Shown here in pieces: positions 1 to 6,795 of a DNA stretch of 9,486 nucleotides. Each line of letters begins with the position of its first letter. Position 1 is the first letter of the stretch. Made by a program: the position numbers and the translations under genes. The notes beneath the pieces were generated by a model. It was not told where the DNA came from, did not search any database, and saw only the letters and a program-made list of their open reading frames with translations. The stretch comes from JBQCEE01 sp051960575. GTDB lineage: Bacteria; Actinomycetota; Actinomycetes; Mycobacteriales; Jatrophihabitantaceae. The stretch lies in NCBI RefSeq assembly GCF_051960575.1, contig NZ_JBQCEE010000374.1:1-9486 (forward strand). The letters are read 5' to 3'.

Positions 1-443
1 AAGCCGGTGACCGTGGCGCGCGTGGTGTCCTCGGTGCTCGAGGTCGACATGCCGTTGCCGTCGGTGAGCTGGGCCTGGTTCTTCGTCGGCGCCGTCGTCG
101 TGGCGGGATAGCGCGAGTTGACCTGCACGGGGTAGGTCGAGCCCGGCTGCCCGGTGAGCTGGTCGAAGCCGTCGCCGAGCACGTCACCCGGCCACAGGTA
201 CGACGCGGTCGCGCGCGAGGCCGGCCCGGTCTCGGACGTCGAACGGGTGTAGCCGATGCCGAAGTCGACCTGCGGGTCGCTCGGCAGCGGGATCGTGGGG
301 TCGACGATCTCGAAGCGGATCGGGTACGCCCTCGCCTCACCGCTGTAGCCACCGAGCGAGGTCTGTGCGTGCACCGGCGACGGCCACGCGAGGGTCGCGA
401 TCACCGCGCCGCCGAGCAGGCCGACGATCCGTCGCCGTCTCAT
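1..443 (-). CDS. Unknown exported protein, N-terminal part (runs off the left edge)
   Basis: I do not recognise the family. Reading leftward from the ATG at 443-441, 147 codons are visible with no stop. Residues 1-26 form a classical Sec signal peptide: four Arg after Met1, a hydrophobic stretch at about 6-19, and a cleavage site after Val24-His25-Ala26. The mature part starts QTSLGGYSGEARAY and is rich in Ser, Thr, Pro and Gly, with no Cys and no membrane segment so far, so it is probably exported to the cell wall or medium. The start is well supported: an SD-like GGAGGTG lies about 5 nt upstream, and the ATG overlaps the livF stop in an ATGA junction, so translation is probably coupled to the transporter. 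That coupling suggests an accessory role in uptake, which is inference only. The C-terminus and total length are unknown. Confidence 0.8.
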   Translation of the reverse strand, partial: MRRRRIVGLLGGAVIATLAWPSPVHAQTSLGGYSGEARAYPIRFEIVDPTIPLPSDPQVDFGIGYTRSTSETGPASRATASYLWPGDVLGDGFDQLTGQPGSTYPVQVNSRYPATTTAPTKNQAQLTDGNGMSTSSTEDTTRATVTG

Positions 444-1147
444 GCGGCACCTCCGAAGTAGAGCTCGTTCAGCCGGCCCTCGATCTCGGCCGGTTCACCG
501 GTCTCGATGATCCGTCCGCCGTGCATCACCGCGGCGTAGTCGGCCACCCGCAGCGCGGACGCGGCGAACTGCTCGACGACGAGGATCGACACGCCCGACT
601 CGGCGATCTCGGCCACCGAGTCGTACAGCGACTCGACGATGAGCGGGGCGAGCCCCATGGACAGCTCGTCGAGCAGCAGCAGCGCCGGGTCGGACGCGAG
701 GGCCCGCGCGAGCGACAGCATCTGCTGCTCGCCGCCGGACATCGAGCCGGCCAACTGCCGCCGCCGCTCCTTCAACCGCGGGAAGCGTGCGTAGGCCTCG
801 GTGAGGATGCGCTCGACCGGCTGCCCCGAGTACGAGGCGAGCCACAGGTTCTCCTCGACGGTCAGGTTCGGGAACACGCCGCGCCCCTCGGGCACCATGC
901 AGAGCCCGGCGCGGTTCAGGGCGTCGGGCGAGGCGTCCGAGATGTGCTCGCCGCCGAGGTGGATGTGGCCGGACGTCGCCGGCATGACACCGCTCAGCAC
1001 GCGCAGCAGGGTCGTCTTACCGGCACCGTTCGCGCCGAGCAGGGCCATGACGGCGCCGCGGGGCACGAGCAGGTCGACACCGCGCAGCACCTCGATGCGT
1101 CCGTAGGCGGCGTGGACGTCGATGCACTCGAGAATGGGCGCGGTCAC
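440..1147 (-). CDS. livF: HAAT-family ABC importer ATPase, LivF type
   Basis: One of two ATPases of a branched-chain amino acid type (HAAT) ABC importer; it hydrolyses ATP at the cytoplasmic face of the permease. It has 235 aa, the usual LivF length. Visible motifs are Walker A GANGAGKTT (38-46), a Q-loop-region segment VPEGRGVFPNLTVEENL (85-101) that is characteristic of LivF, signature MSGGEQQ (136-142) and Walker B LLLLDE (156-161). The switch position reads VVEQ (190-193), with Gln in place of His, as is normal in LivF. The GTG start at 1147 is chosen because the protein then begins just before the conserved LECIDVHAAYG strand, an SD-like AAGGGGGA lies about 7 nt upstream, and it overlaps the livG stop (GTGA). 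Reading upstream in the same frame gives only low-complexity Arg-rich sequence. Family membership is secure. The substrate is not, and the steroid context argues against leucine. Confidence 0.93.
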   Translation of the reverse strand: MTAPILECIDVHAAYGRIEVLRGVDLLVPRGAVMALLGANGAGKTTLLRVLSGVMPATSGHIHLGGEHISDASPDALNRAGLCMVPEGRGVFPNLTVEENLWLASYSGQPVERILTEAYARFPRLKERRRQLAGSMSGGEQQMLSLARALASDPALLLLDELSMGLAPLIVESLYDSVAEIAESGVSILVVEQFAASALRVADYAAVMHGGRIIETGEPAEIEGRLNELYFGGAA

Positions 1148-1992
1148 GTGGCGTCCCCCTTCATCGGTCGCGGACGCGGCGGCTCGCCCGTCGCAGGCGT
1201 CGCCCCCGCACCCACCGCGGCGGCCGCAGCGGTCGCGACCTCCGCGGGCACCGGCACCTCGTCGGCCGCCCCGAAGCCGAGGTAGGCCGCCTGCACCTTG
1301 CGGTCGGCGCGGATCTCGTCGGCGGTGCCGGTGGCGATCACGGTGCCGAACTCGAGCACGTGGATGAGATGGCAGACGCCCATGACGAGATCCATGTCGT
1401 GCTCGACCATGAGCACGGCGCGTCCCTCGCCCGCGAGCTTCTGGAGCAGCAGCCCGAAGTCCTCGGTCTCGGCCTCGTCGAGCCCGGACGACGGCTCGTC
1501 GAGCAGCAGCAGCTGCGGCTCGATCGCCAGCGCCCGGGCGATCTCGAGCAGCCGCGCGACGCCGGTGGGCACCGAGTCGGCGCGGGCGTCGACGTACGGC
1601 CCGAGGCCGACGAGTTCGATGAGCTGGTCGACCAGCGGGTCGCGTCCGGGACGGAACCACGACCGCCAGCCGCGATGGATGTCACGGGCCGCCTGGACGT
1701 TCTCGCGCACGGTGAGCGACCCGAACGCCTCGAGCCGCTGGAAGGTGCGGCCCATGCCGAGCTTGGCGCGCTTGTCGACCGTGGCGTTCGTGACCTTCTG
1801 GTCGCGGAAGAAGACGTCGCCGCGCGTGGGCGGCTGCAGGCCGCTGATCACGTTGAACAGCGTCGTCTTGCCGGCACCGTTCGGGCCGATCAGCCCCGTG
1901 ATGGTGCCCGGCTCGACCGACAGGTCGGCGTCGTTCACGGCGGTGATGCCGCCGAACTTCACGGTCACGCCGCGCACCTCAAGCAACGCCAT
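1144..1992 (-). CDS. livG: HAAT-family ABC importer ATPase, LivG type, with Ala/Pro-rich tail
   Basis: The second ATPase of the importer, 282 aa. Walker A is GPNGAGKTT (36-44), followed by the LivG-type segment GMGRTFQRLEAFGSLTVRENV (split around 79-99), Walker B LLLLDEPSSGLD (161-172) and switch His198 in MVEHDMD. The ABC signature is not LSGGQ: residues 142-149 read PTGVARLL before EIARAL, a degenerate form that I believe occurs in a subset of actinobacterial LivG proteins. After the usual end at YLGFG (237-241) there is a tail of about 40 residues rich in Ala, Pro and Gly. The ATG at 1992 is preceded by SD-like AGGTGG at 6 nt and overlaps the permease gene by 14 bp. The stop overlaps the livF GTG. 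It should form a heterodimer with LivF under the fused permease. Confidence 0.93.
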   Translation of the reverse strand: MALLEVRGVTVKFGGITAVNDADLSVEPGTITGLIGPNGAGKTTLFNVISGLQPPTRGDVFFRDQKVTNATVDKRAKLGMGRTFQRLEAFGSLTVRENVQAARDIHRGWRSWFRPGRDPLVDQLIELVGLGPYVDARADSVPTGVARLLEIARALAIEPQLLLLDEPSSGLDEAETEDFGLLLQKLAGEGRAVLMVEHDMDLVMGVCHLIHVLEFGTVIATGTADEIRADRKVQAAYLGFGAADEVPVPAEVATAAAAAVGAGATPATGEPPRPRPMKGDAT

Positions 1993-3967
1993 GACCCACC
2001 ACCTGTGGCTCGCGCAGCGGCTGGCCCTCGTCGGCGTACTCGACGGCGTCCCCGACCTCGGGCGCCGCGCCGGTCGCCGGCGGGGCGGCCAGGGACACCG
2101 CCCACGACGGCAGCGGCAGGCGCGGCGCGACACGGCGCACGCCCTGGAACAGCACGTTCACCAGCCCGTTGGGATCGCGGCCGAGCAGGATCGCGCCGAC
2201 CCCGATGAGCAGGAAGACGAAGCCGGACGCGGTGGGATCGGTGGTCTGCAGGGTGAACTGCAGCATCAGCAGCACGCCGCCGAGCAGCGCGCCGCTGACG
2301 GTCGTCACGCCGGCGACGACCGCGAGCAGCAGCAGCGGCAGGCTCTGCAGGGTCTGGAACCGCACCGAGTTCTCGCTGCCCTCGAGCCCGATGAGCAGCG
2401 CGCCGGCGAGCCCCGCGATGCCGGCGGACGCGCTGAACACCGCCACGCGGAACACCCGCTGGTTGAGCCCGAGCGTGCCGCAGGCGGCCGGGCTGTCCCG
2501 CAGCGCGATGAGCAGGCGGCCGATCGCGCCGCGCCGCAGCGCCAGCACGCCCATGCCGACGAGCAGGAACACGACGAGCAGCAGGAAGTCGTAGACCCCG
2601 GTGTGGTCGAAGCCGTAGCCGAACAGCGACACGCGTGGGGCGCGCAGCAGGCCGCCGACGTCGAACAGGAACGGCGTCTGGAAGACGAGCTTGTCCATCA
2701 ATTGGCCGAATGCCAACGTGGCGAGCGCGAGATAGAGGCCGGTCAGGCGTAGCACGGGCAGCGCGACCAGCGCCCCGACCGCGGCCGAGATGCCTACCGC
2801 GGCGAGAATCGCGAGCGGTGACGACGTGCCCAGCTTGCCGACGACTGCGGCCCCGACGCCGACGAAGGTGAGCTGCGACAGCGAGACGTAGCCGCCGTAG
2901 CCGGTGAGCAGCACCAGCGACAGCATGACGATGCCGTAGATGACGGCGAGTCCGAAGTCGGTGGTGCCGTTGGTGCTGAGCAGCGGCAGCAGCAGCAGGC
3001 CGACGACCGCCACGACACCGGCGGCGCCGAGCGAGCGTCGCGACGACGGCACGCGGGCGGCGAGGATGCCCTTCACCTGGCCAACCCGCAGCCGCACCTG
3101 GGGTACGAAGATCAGGATGCCGAACAGCATGATCGTCGGCAGCGAGTTCTCGAAGCCCTGCACGAGCGGGCCGCCGTCGATGTAGCCCTGGCAGTAGTTG
3201 AACAGCAGGCCGAGCGCCATGGCGCCGACGTAGGTGAGCGGCAGGCTCGCGAGCCGGCCGAGCATCGCCGCGGCGAAGGAGTTGATGACGAGGAAGGTCA
3301 GCTGCAGGTAGTCGAGGTTGGTCTGCGCGGCGAGCAGCACGCCGGCCAGCGCGGCGAGCGACGAGCCGACCGCCCAGCTCAGCATCGACACGCGGTCGGC
3401 GTTCGCGCCGAACAGCTGCAGCAGCTCGCGGTTGTCGACGGCCGCCCGCATGGCCGTGCCGATGCGGGTACGGTTCAGCAGCACGTACAGCCCGATCGCC
3501 ACGGCGGCCGAGACGCCGATGGTGATCAGGTAGTGGTAGGGCACGTTGACGCCGAAGAGCGAGAACGTCCTGTAGCCGAAGAAGTAGCTGATCGACGTGT
3601 GCTTGGCGATCTCGTCCGGGGGCCAGAACTGCTGGGCGAAGCCGTAGAGGAACACGAAGACGCCGACGGTGACGACGAGGCTGACCCCGACCGGCGCGTC
3701 GCCCAGCCCACGCATGACGATGCGGTCGAGCACCACGCCGAACAGCGGCGCGATCACGAACAGCACGAGCACGACCGACAACCAGGTCGGCAGGCCGGCC
3801 GCGATGTGCAGCTGCCAGTACACGAACGCCATCACCATGCTGATCGCGCCCTGCGCGAGGTTGAACACCCGCGTGGTGGTGTAGGTCAGCACCAGGCCGG
3901 ACGCCGCGACCGCGTACGCCGCACCCAGGAACAGCCCGGCGATCGTGTACGAGAGGAAGGCCTCCAC
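1979..3967 (-). CDS. livHM: Fused HAAT ABC permease, LivH-LivM in one polypeptide
   Basis: A 662-aa inner-membrane protein, about the sum of a LivH (about 300) and a LivM (about 330). The N-terminal half (1-295) is LivH-like: hydrophobic helices, the NLAQGAISM segment (36-44, equivalent to the conserved NFAHG region) and the cytoplasmic coupling loop RTRIGTAMRAAVDNRELLQLFG (split, 167-187). Residues 296-312 are a polar linker. The C-terminal half (313-610) is LivM-like: GYGGYVSLSQLTFVGVGAA (356-374), coupling loop RGAIGRLLIALRDSPAACG (479-497), then LNQRVFRVAVFSASAGIAGLAGALL (split, 501-525). A charged cytoplasmic tail follows. One polypeptide therefore supplies both halves of the translocation pore. 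The start is GTG at 3967, three bases after the solute-binding protein stop; no upstream in-frame alternative fits, and the SD is weak. No internal stop or frameshift is visible, so the fusion looks genuine. Confidence 0.93.
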   Translation of the reverse strand: MEAFLSYTIAGLFLGAAYAVAASGLVLTYTTTRVFNLAQGAISMVMAFVYWQLHIAAGLPTWLSVVLVLFVIAPLFGVVLDRIVMRGLGDAPVGVSLVVTVGVFVFLYGFAQQFWPPDEIAKHTSISYFFGYRTFSLFGVNVPYHYLITIGVSAAVAIGLYVLLNRTRIGTAMRAAVDNRELLQLFGANADRVSMLSWAVGSSLAALAGVLLAAQTNLDYLQLTFLVINSFAAAMLGRLASLPLTYVGAMALGLLFNYCQGYIDGGPLVQGFENSLPTIMLFGILIFVPQVRLRVGQVKGILAARVPSSRRSLGAAGVVAVVGLLLLPLLSTNGTTDFGLAVIYGIVMLSLVLLTGYGGYVSLSQLTFVGVGAAVVGKLGTSSPLAILAAVGISAAVGALVALPVLRLTGLYLALATLAFGQLMDKLVFQTPFLFDVGGLLRAPRVSLFGYGFDHTGVYDFLLLVVFLLVGMGVLALRRGAIGRLLIALRDSPAACGTLGLNQRVFRVAVFSASAGIAGLAGALLIGLEGSENSVRFQTLQSLPLLLLAVVAGVTTVSGALLGGVLLMLQFTLQTTDPTASGFVFLLIGVGAILLGRDPNGLVNVLFQGVRRVAPRLPLPSWAVSLAAPPATGAAPEVGDAVEYADEGQPLREPQVVGHGVA

Positions 3968-3970
3968 CGA

Positions 3971-5545
3971 TCAGCCACCGACCCCGCTGTTGACCACGGC
4001 GCCGCAGGTCCAGGGGTAGGGCGACTTGCGCACCCACTGCCCGTTCACCAGCTGCACGATCGCCGAGCACGGGCCGGTGTGCTTCCCGCCGACGTCCTGC
4101 GGCGGGTGCAGGCCGTTGTCGGTCCAGCCGTGCACACCGCGGATCGCCTGCAGCAGCGTCGCCCGCGTCAGCTTGCCGCCGAGCTGCAGCGCGAGCTTCG
4201 TGAACAGTTCGGCCGCCGACCAGGCGTAGACGCCGAAGAAGGTCGGGGCGCCGCCCGAGGTGCGGCTCAGCCAGGTGAGGTACGTCTGCAGCTGCGGGTT
4301 CCTGCCGGCCTCCTCGAACAACGGGCCGGGGACGAAGGAGTAGGTGCCGTTGACCGGCGACCCGCCGCTGACGTAGTCGGCCGAGTAGCCGGTGGGGTCC
4401 ATGACGAAGATCGGGTTCCAGCCGCCGCCGACCTGCGAGATCGCCGCCTTGAGATTGATCGCGTACGGCTTCGCGGCGCCGACGTACTGCACGTACTGCA
4501 CGCCGTCGTTCTTCAGCTTGGTGGCGATCGAGTTGTAGTTCGGCAGCTGCGTGATGTCGATGCCGATCTTGTCCTTGAAGTTGTAGCCGACCTTCTCCTC
4601 GGCGGCGATGAAGCTGCCCGCGTTGAGGCTGGACGCGCCGGCGTTCAGGTAGACGAAGGCGGCGTTCTTCGGCGCGCTGGGGTTGAGCTTGGCGAAGAAG
4701 TCGAACGGCGCGACCGGCACCTCGGGCACGGCGAGCGAGTACGCGCCGTACGACACCGACGAGTGGTACCGGGCCGTCTCGGTCGAGGCCGTGCGCAGGT
4801 CGGGGATGCCGCAGCTCTGGGCCACGCTCGCCCCGCCGGCGTCGAAGGCGCCCATCGAGCCGACCATCGCGAACGCACTGCCGCAGGCGGACTGGTTGGC
4901 CTGCTGGTCGGCCGACTCGCTGGTGCCGCTGTCGAGCGGCTCGACCTTGAGCGTGCGGCCGCAGATGCGCGAGGTCGAGTTGAAGTAGGCGACGTAGGCC
5001 GTCACGGCGGCCTGGGCCGACTTGAACAGTCCTGGCACCGGGCCGCTGAGATCGGCCACGTTGGCGATGGTGATCGTCGAGTCGGTGATGCCGGTGGTGT
5101 TCTTGAACCCGGCGCAGCTCGCTGCCGGGACGCCGGCCGCCGTGCCACCGCCACCGCCCGAGCCGCCGCTGCCACTGCCGCCGGCCTTACCGCCGCCGGC
5201 CTTGGTCCCACCGCCACCGGTCGAGCCGCCGCCCGTGGCGCCGCCGCCGGTCGAACCACCACCGGTCGAACCACCACCGGTCGAACCGCCACCGGTCGAA
5301 CCGCCGCCCGTCGAACCACCACCGGTCGAGCCGCCGTTGGTGCCGCCGGTGCCGCCGATCGCGACGGCGCCGTTGCCGGCGTCACCCGCGCCGGCGCTGA
5401 GCGTCGACCCGCCGCCGCCACCGGTGCCGCCGACCCCTTGGAAGTCCTTGGGGTCGACCTCGGAACCACAGGCCGACAGCACGAGAGCGGCCACGGCCGC
5501 GGAGACGACGAACGCCGAGCGGCGTCGGGCTCCGATCCAGTGCAT
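3971..5545 (-). CDS. Lipoprotein solute-binding protein (Peripla_BP_6/LivK-like) with long Gly-Ser-Thr tether
   Basis: Extracellular substrate-binding subunit of the importer, 524 aa from the ATG at 5545. Residues 1-26 are a lipoprotein signal: RRR at 7-9, a hydrophobic core, and lipobox LSAC with lipidated Cys26. Residues about 37-142 are almost only Gly, Ser, Thr and Ala, including six STGGG repeats (73-102). The binding domain follows (about 156-505), starting ITIANVADLSGPVPG, as in type I periplasmic binding proteins of the HAAT family. It contains six further Cys, possibly disulfides. LivK proteins are usually 370-400 aa, so the excess is the linker. The ATG is preferred because SD GGAAGGA (5559-5553) sits 7 nt upstream. 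A GTG at 5566, overlapping the hsd4A stop as GTGA, would add 7 residues. The ligand is unknown; operon context suggests a steroid or its degradation product. Confidence 0.92.
   Translation of the reverse strand: MHWIGARRRSAFVVSAAVAALVLSACGSEVDPKDFQGVGGTGGGGGSTLSAGAGDAGNGAVAIGGTGGTNGGSTGGGSTGGGSTGGGSTGGGSTGGGSTGGGATGGGSTGGGGTKAGGGKAGGSGSGGSGGGGGTAAGVPAASCAGFKNTTGITDSTITIANVADLSGPVPGLFKSAQAAVTAYVAYFNSTSRICGRTLKVEPLDSGTSESADQQANQSACGSAFAMVGSMGAFDAGGASVAQSCGIPDLRTASTETARYHSSVSYGAYSLAVPEVPVAPFDFFAKLNPSAPKNAAFVYLNAGASSLNAGSFIAAEEKVGYNFKDKIGIDITQLPNYNSIATKLKNDGVQYVQYVGAAKPYAINLKAAISQVGGGWNPIFVMDPTGYSADYVSGGSPVNGTYSFVPGPLFEEAGRNPQLQTYLTWLSRTSGGAPTFFGVYAWSAAELFTKLALQLGGKLTRATLLQAIRGVHGWTDNGLHPPQDVGGKHTGPCSAIVQLVNGQWVRKSPYPWTCGAVVNSGVGG
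5220..5339 (-). repeat. Eight 15-bp tandem units encoding STGGG-type pentapeptides
   Basis: Eight consecutive 15-bp units, plus-strand consensus gtcgaaccaccaccg, lie inside the solute-binding protein gene and encode its (S/A)TGGG repeats and flanks. The units at 5250 and 5265 are identical. Others differ mainly at third codon positions, and the end units (5235, 5325) are the most diverged. Because the unit is five codons, gain or loss of copies changes tether length without breaking the frame. Confidence 0.85.
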
Positions 5546-5552
5546 GGAGCTG

Positions 5553-5559
5553 TCCTTCC
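5553..5559 (-). promoter_or_regulatory. Ribosome-binding site that decides the solute-binding protein start
   Basis: On the minus strand this reads GGAAGGA, 7 nt before the ATG at 5545. It lies inside the extra codons that the alternative GTG (5566) start would add, and it favours the ATG. Confidence 0.65.
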
Positions 5560-5562
5560 GGT

Positions 5563-6465
5563 TCACGCCAGACCGAGGACGTCGGGGCTGGCGAAGGTCA
5601 GCCCCGGGTCGCGGTCGGCGAAGAAACGCCCGAGTTGGGCGTCGACGGCGTCCGGTGACCAGGCGCCGTCAGGAGCGTCGAAGCGGGCGGCGACCGTCGG
5701 CGCCTGCATGAGCGCGATCAACCCGCCGTGCACGACGAAGACCTGGCCGCTCACTGCCGCCGAGGCGGGCGACGCGAGCCAGGTGACGAGTGGCGTGACG
5801 TGGTCGACCGAGAGCGGGTCGGGCCGGTCGGTCGGTGCCTCGCCGAAGACGCCCGCGGTCATCGCCGTGCGCGCCCGCGGGCAGATCGCGTTCGCCGTGA
5901 CGCCGAACCGCGCCATGCCGCGCGCGGTCGCCACCGTGAGTGCCGCGATCCCGGCCTTGGCGGCGGCGTAGTTCGCCTGACCCTCCGAACCGACGAGCCC
6001 GGCTTCGGACGAGGTGTTGACGACGCGTCCGTAGACCGGCGCGCCGGTCTCCTTCCCCTGCTGCCGCCAGTAGGCCGCGGCGTTGCGCGAGAGCAGGAAG
6101 TGGCCGCGCAGGTGCACCCGGACGACCGCGTCCCACTCGTCGTCGGACATGTTGAACAGCATCCGGTCGCGGGTGAACCCGGCGTTGTTCACGACGATGT
6201 TGAGGCCGCCGAAGTGCTCGACCGCTGCGGCGACGAGCGCGTCGGCGGTCGCGCGCTCGCCGACGTCCCCGGCGACGAGCACCGCCTTCGACCCGAGCGC
6301 CTCGATCTCGTCGACGACGCTGCGGGCCGCCTCGCCGTCGCTGACGTCGTTGACCACGACACGGGCGCCGGCCGCGGCGAGCGCGAGCGCCTCGGCGCGT
6401 CCGAGACCGGCACCGGCCCCCGTGACGACGGCGACGGCGTCGGCCGACGCGAGCGTGTCCGTCAC
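5563..6465 (-). CDS. hsd4A: Short-chain dehydrogenase, Hsd4A / MFE-2 3-hydroxyacyl-CoA dehydrogenase type
   Basis: A 300-aa cytosolic NAD-dependent oxidoreductase of the classical SDR fold. The cofactor motif is TGAGAGLG (15-22), Asp40 at the end of the second strand suggests NAD rather than NADP, NNAG is at 93-96, and the catalytic residues are Ser153, Tyr166 and Lys170 (YAAAK). The GAGAGLGRAEALAL start and the RVHLRGHF segment (116-123) resemble the dehydrogenase unit of peroxisomal multifunctional enzyme type 2 and mycobacterial Hsd4A (Rv3502c). Hsd4A is reported to oxidise the beta-hydroxyacyl-CoA of the sterol side chain and 17beta-hydroxysteroids. A GTG start at 6465 overlaps the fdxD stop (GTGA), with GGAG 5 nt upstream. 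The position next to fdxD and divergent from fadE26-fadE27 supports the steroid assignment. Another acyl-CoA substrate is possible; the symbol is by family and synteny. Confidence 0.85.
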   Translation of the reverse strand: MTDTLASADAVAVVTGAGAGLGRAEALALAAAGARVVVNDVSDGEAARSVVDEIEALGSKAVLVAGDVGERATADALVAAAVEHFGGLNIVVNNAGFTRDRMLFNMSDDEWDAVVRVHLRGHFLLSRNAAAYWRQQGKETGAPVYGRVVNTSSEAGLVGSEGQANYAAAKAGIAALTVATARGMARFGVTANAICPRARTAMTAGVFGEAPTDRPDPLSVDHVTPLVTWLASPASAAVSGQVFVVHGGLIALMQAPTVAARFDAPDGAWSPDAVDAQLGRFFADRDPGLTFASPDVLGLA

Positions 6466-6650
6466 ACCAGCTCCAGCGCGTTCTTGGGGCAGCGGGCCAC
6501 GGCCTTCTCGACCGCGGCCAGGCGGTCGGCGGGCGGCTCGTCGAAGGCGACGACGAGGTTCTCGTCGTCGTCCAGCGAGAACACGTCGGGCGCGATGCCG
6601 CAGCACACCGCGTTCGCCTCGCACAGGTCCCTGTCGACCCGGATCTTCAT
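6462..6650 (-). CDS. fdxD: 3Fe-4S ferredoxin, FdxD type (P450 redox partner)
   Basis: A 62-aa soluble ferredoxin. Three cluster-type cysteines are visible: Cys10, Cys16 and Cys54 (in CPKNAL). In the usual CxxCxxC pattern the second Cys is replaced by Asn13 (CEANAVC), which is the signature of single-cluster [3Fe-4S] ferredoxins. The stretch CEANAVCCGIAPDVFSLDDD (10-29) closely resembles what I recall of mycobacterial FdxD (Rv3503c), reported to pass electrons to the sterol C26-hydroxylases CYP125/CYP142. No P450 lies in this window. The ATG at 6650 has a strong SD GGAGGT (6663-6658) 7 nt upstream. It is the first gene of the leftward operon, overlaps hsd4A by 4 bp, and sits behind the candidate KstR-controlled promoter. 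Confidence 0.93.
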   Translation of the reverse strand: MKIRVDRDLCEANAVCCGIAPDVFSLDDDENLVVAFDEPPADRLAAVEKAVARCPKNALELV

Positions 6651-6738
6651 GCCCCCGACCTCCGCTCCCGAACTGGCGCCGGTCTTCGCCCCTTCATCTC
6701 AACGAAACAAGGCCGGGCGAGTGACGCAGCTGACACCG

Positions 6739-6752
6739 TAGAACGCGTTCTA
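6739..6752. promoter_or_regulatory. KstR-type operator 1 (fdxD side), perfect palindrome
   Basis: TAGAACGCGTTCTA is a perfect 14-bp palindrome and matches every fixed base of the KstR consensus TnnAACnnGTTnnA. KstR is the TetR-family repressor of actinobacterial cholesterol genes, released by steroid acyl-CoA ligands. The site is 88 bp before the fdxD start and overlaps a candidate -10 box. Its presence between fdxD and fadE26 homologues is where a KstR site would be expected from the mycobacterial regulon. Confidence 0.88.
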
Positions 6753-6774
6753 CTTCTAGGCAACTCCCGATCAA
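6747..6774 (-). promoter_or_regulatory. Candidate sigma70-type promoter for the fdxD operon
   Basis: On the minus strand a -35-like TTGATC (6774-6769) and a -10-like TAGAAC (6752-6747) are separated by 16 bp, each matching the consensus at 4 of 6 positions. The -10 lies entirely inside operator 1, so a bound repressor would block it. The leader would be about 90 nt. This rests on motif reading alone. Confidence 0.35.
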
Positions 6775-6795
6775 GCTCTCTCAGGTCAGCAGATC

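Larger units (their letters stand above)
1..6650 (-). other. Predicted seven-gene operon: fdxD-hsd4A-SBP-livHM-livG-livF-exported protein
   Basis: Junctions in transcription order: fdxD/hsd4A overlap by 4 bp (GTGA), hsd4A/SBP have a 17-bp gap (or a GTGA overlap with the alternative start), SBP/livHM have a 3-bp gap, livHM/livG overlap by 14 bp, livG/livF overlap by 4 bp (GTGA), and livF/exported protein overlap by 4 bp (ATGA). No spacer is large enough for an obvious internal promoter, so all seven genes are probably driven from the region holding operator 1. The operon continues beyond the left edge. Confidence 0.75.

Noticed and set aside
1148..1660. Upstream extension of livF in the same frame
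   Set aside because: Reads as Arg/Gly-rich shadow of livG. The GTG at 1147, with its SD and the overlap with the livG stop, gives the normal LivF N-terminus.
1965..4070. 701-codon minus-strand open frame over the permease
   Set aside because: Out of frame with the clear LivH-LivM reading; Arg/Ala-rich with no membrane pattern.
440..5545. Plain branched-chain amino acid transporter
   Set aside because: Family membership fits, but the operon with fdxD-hsd4A and the KstR-type operator make amino acid uptake the less likely role. It remains possible.
3533..5971. 812-codon plus-strand open frame
   Set aside because: Antisense to the permease, binding protein and hsd4A genes. Its translation is Arg/Gly/Ala-rich low complexity, typical of stop-poor shadow frames in GC-rich DNA.
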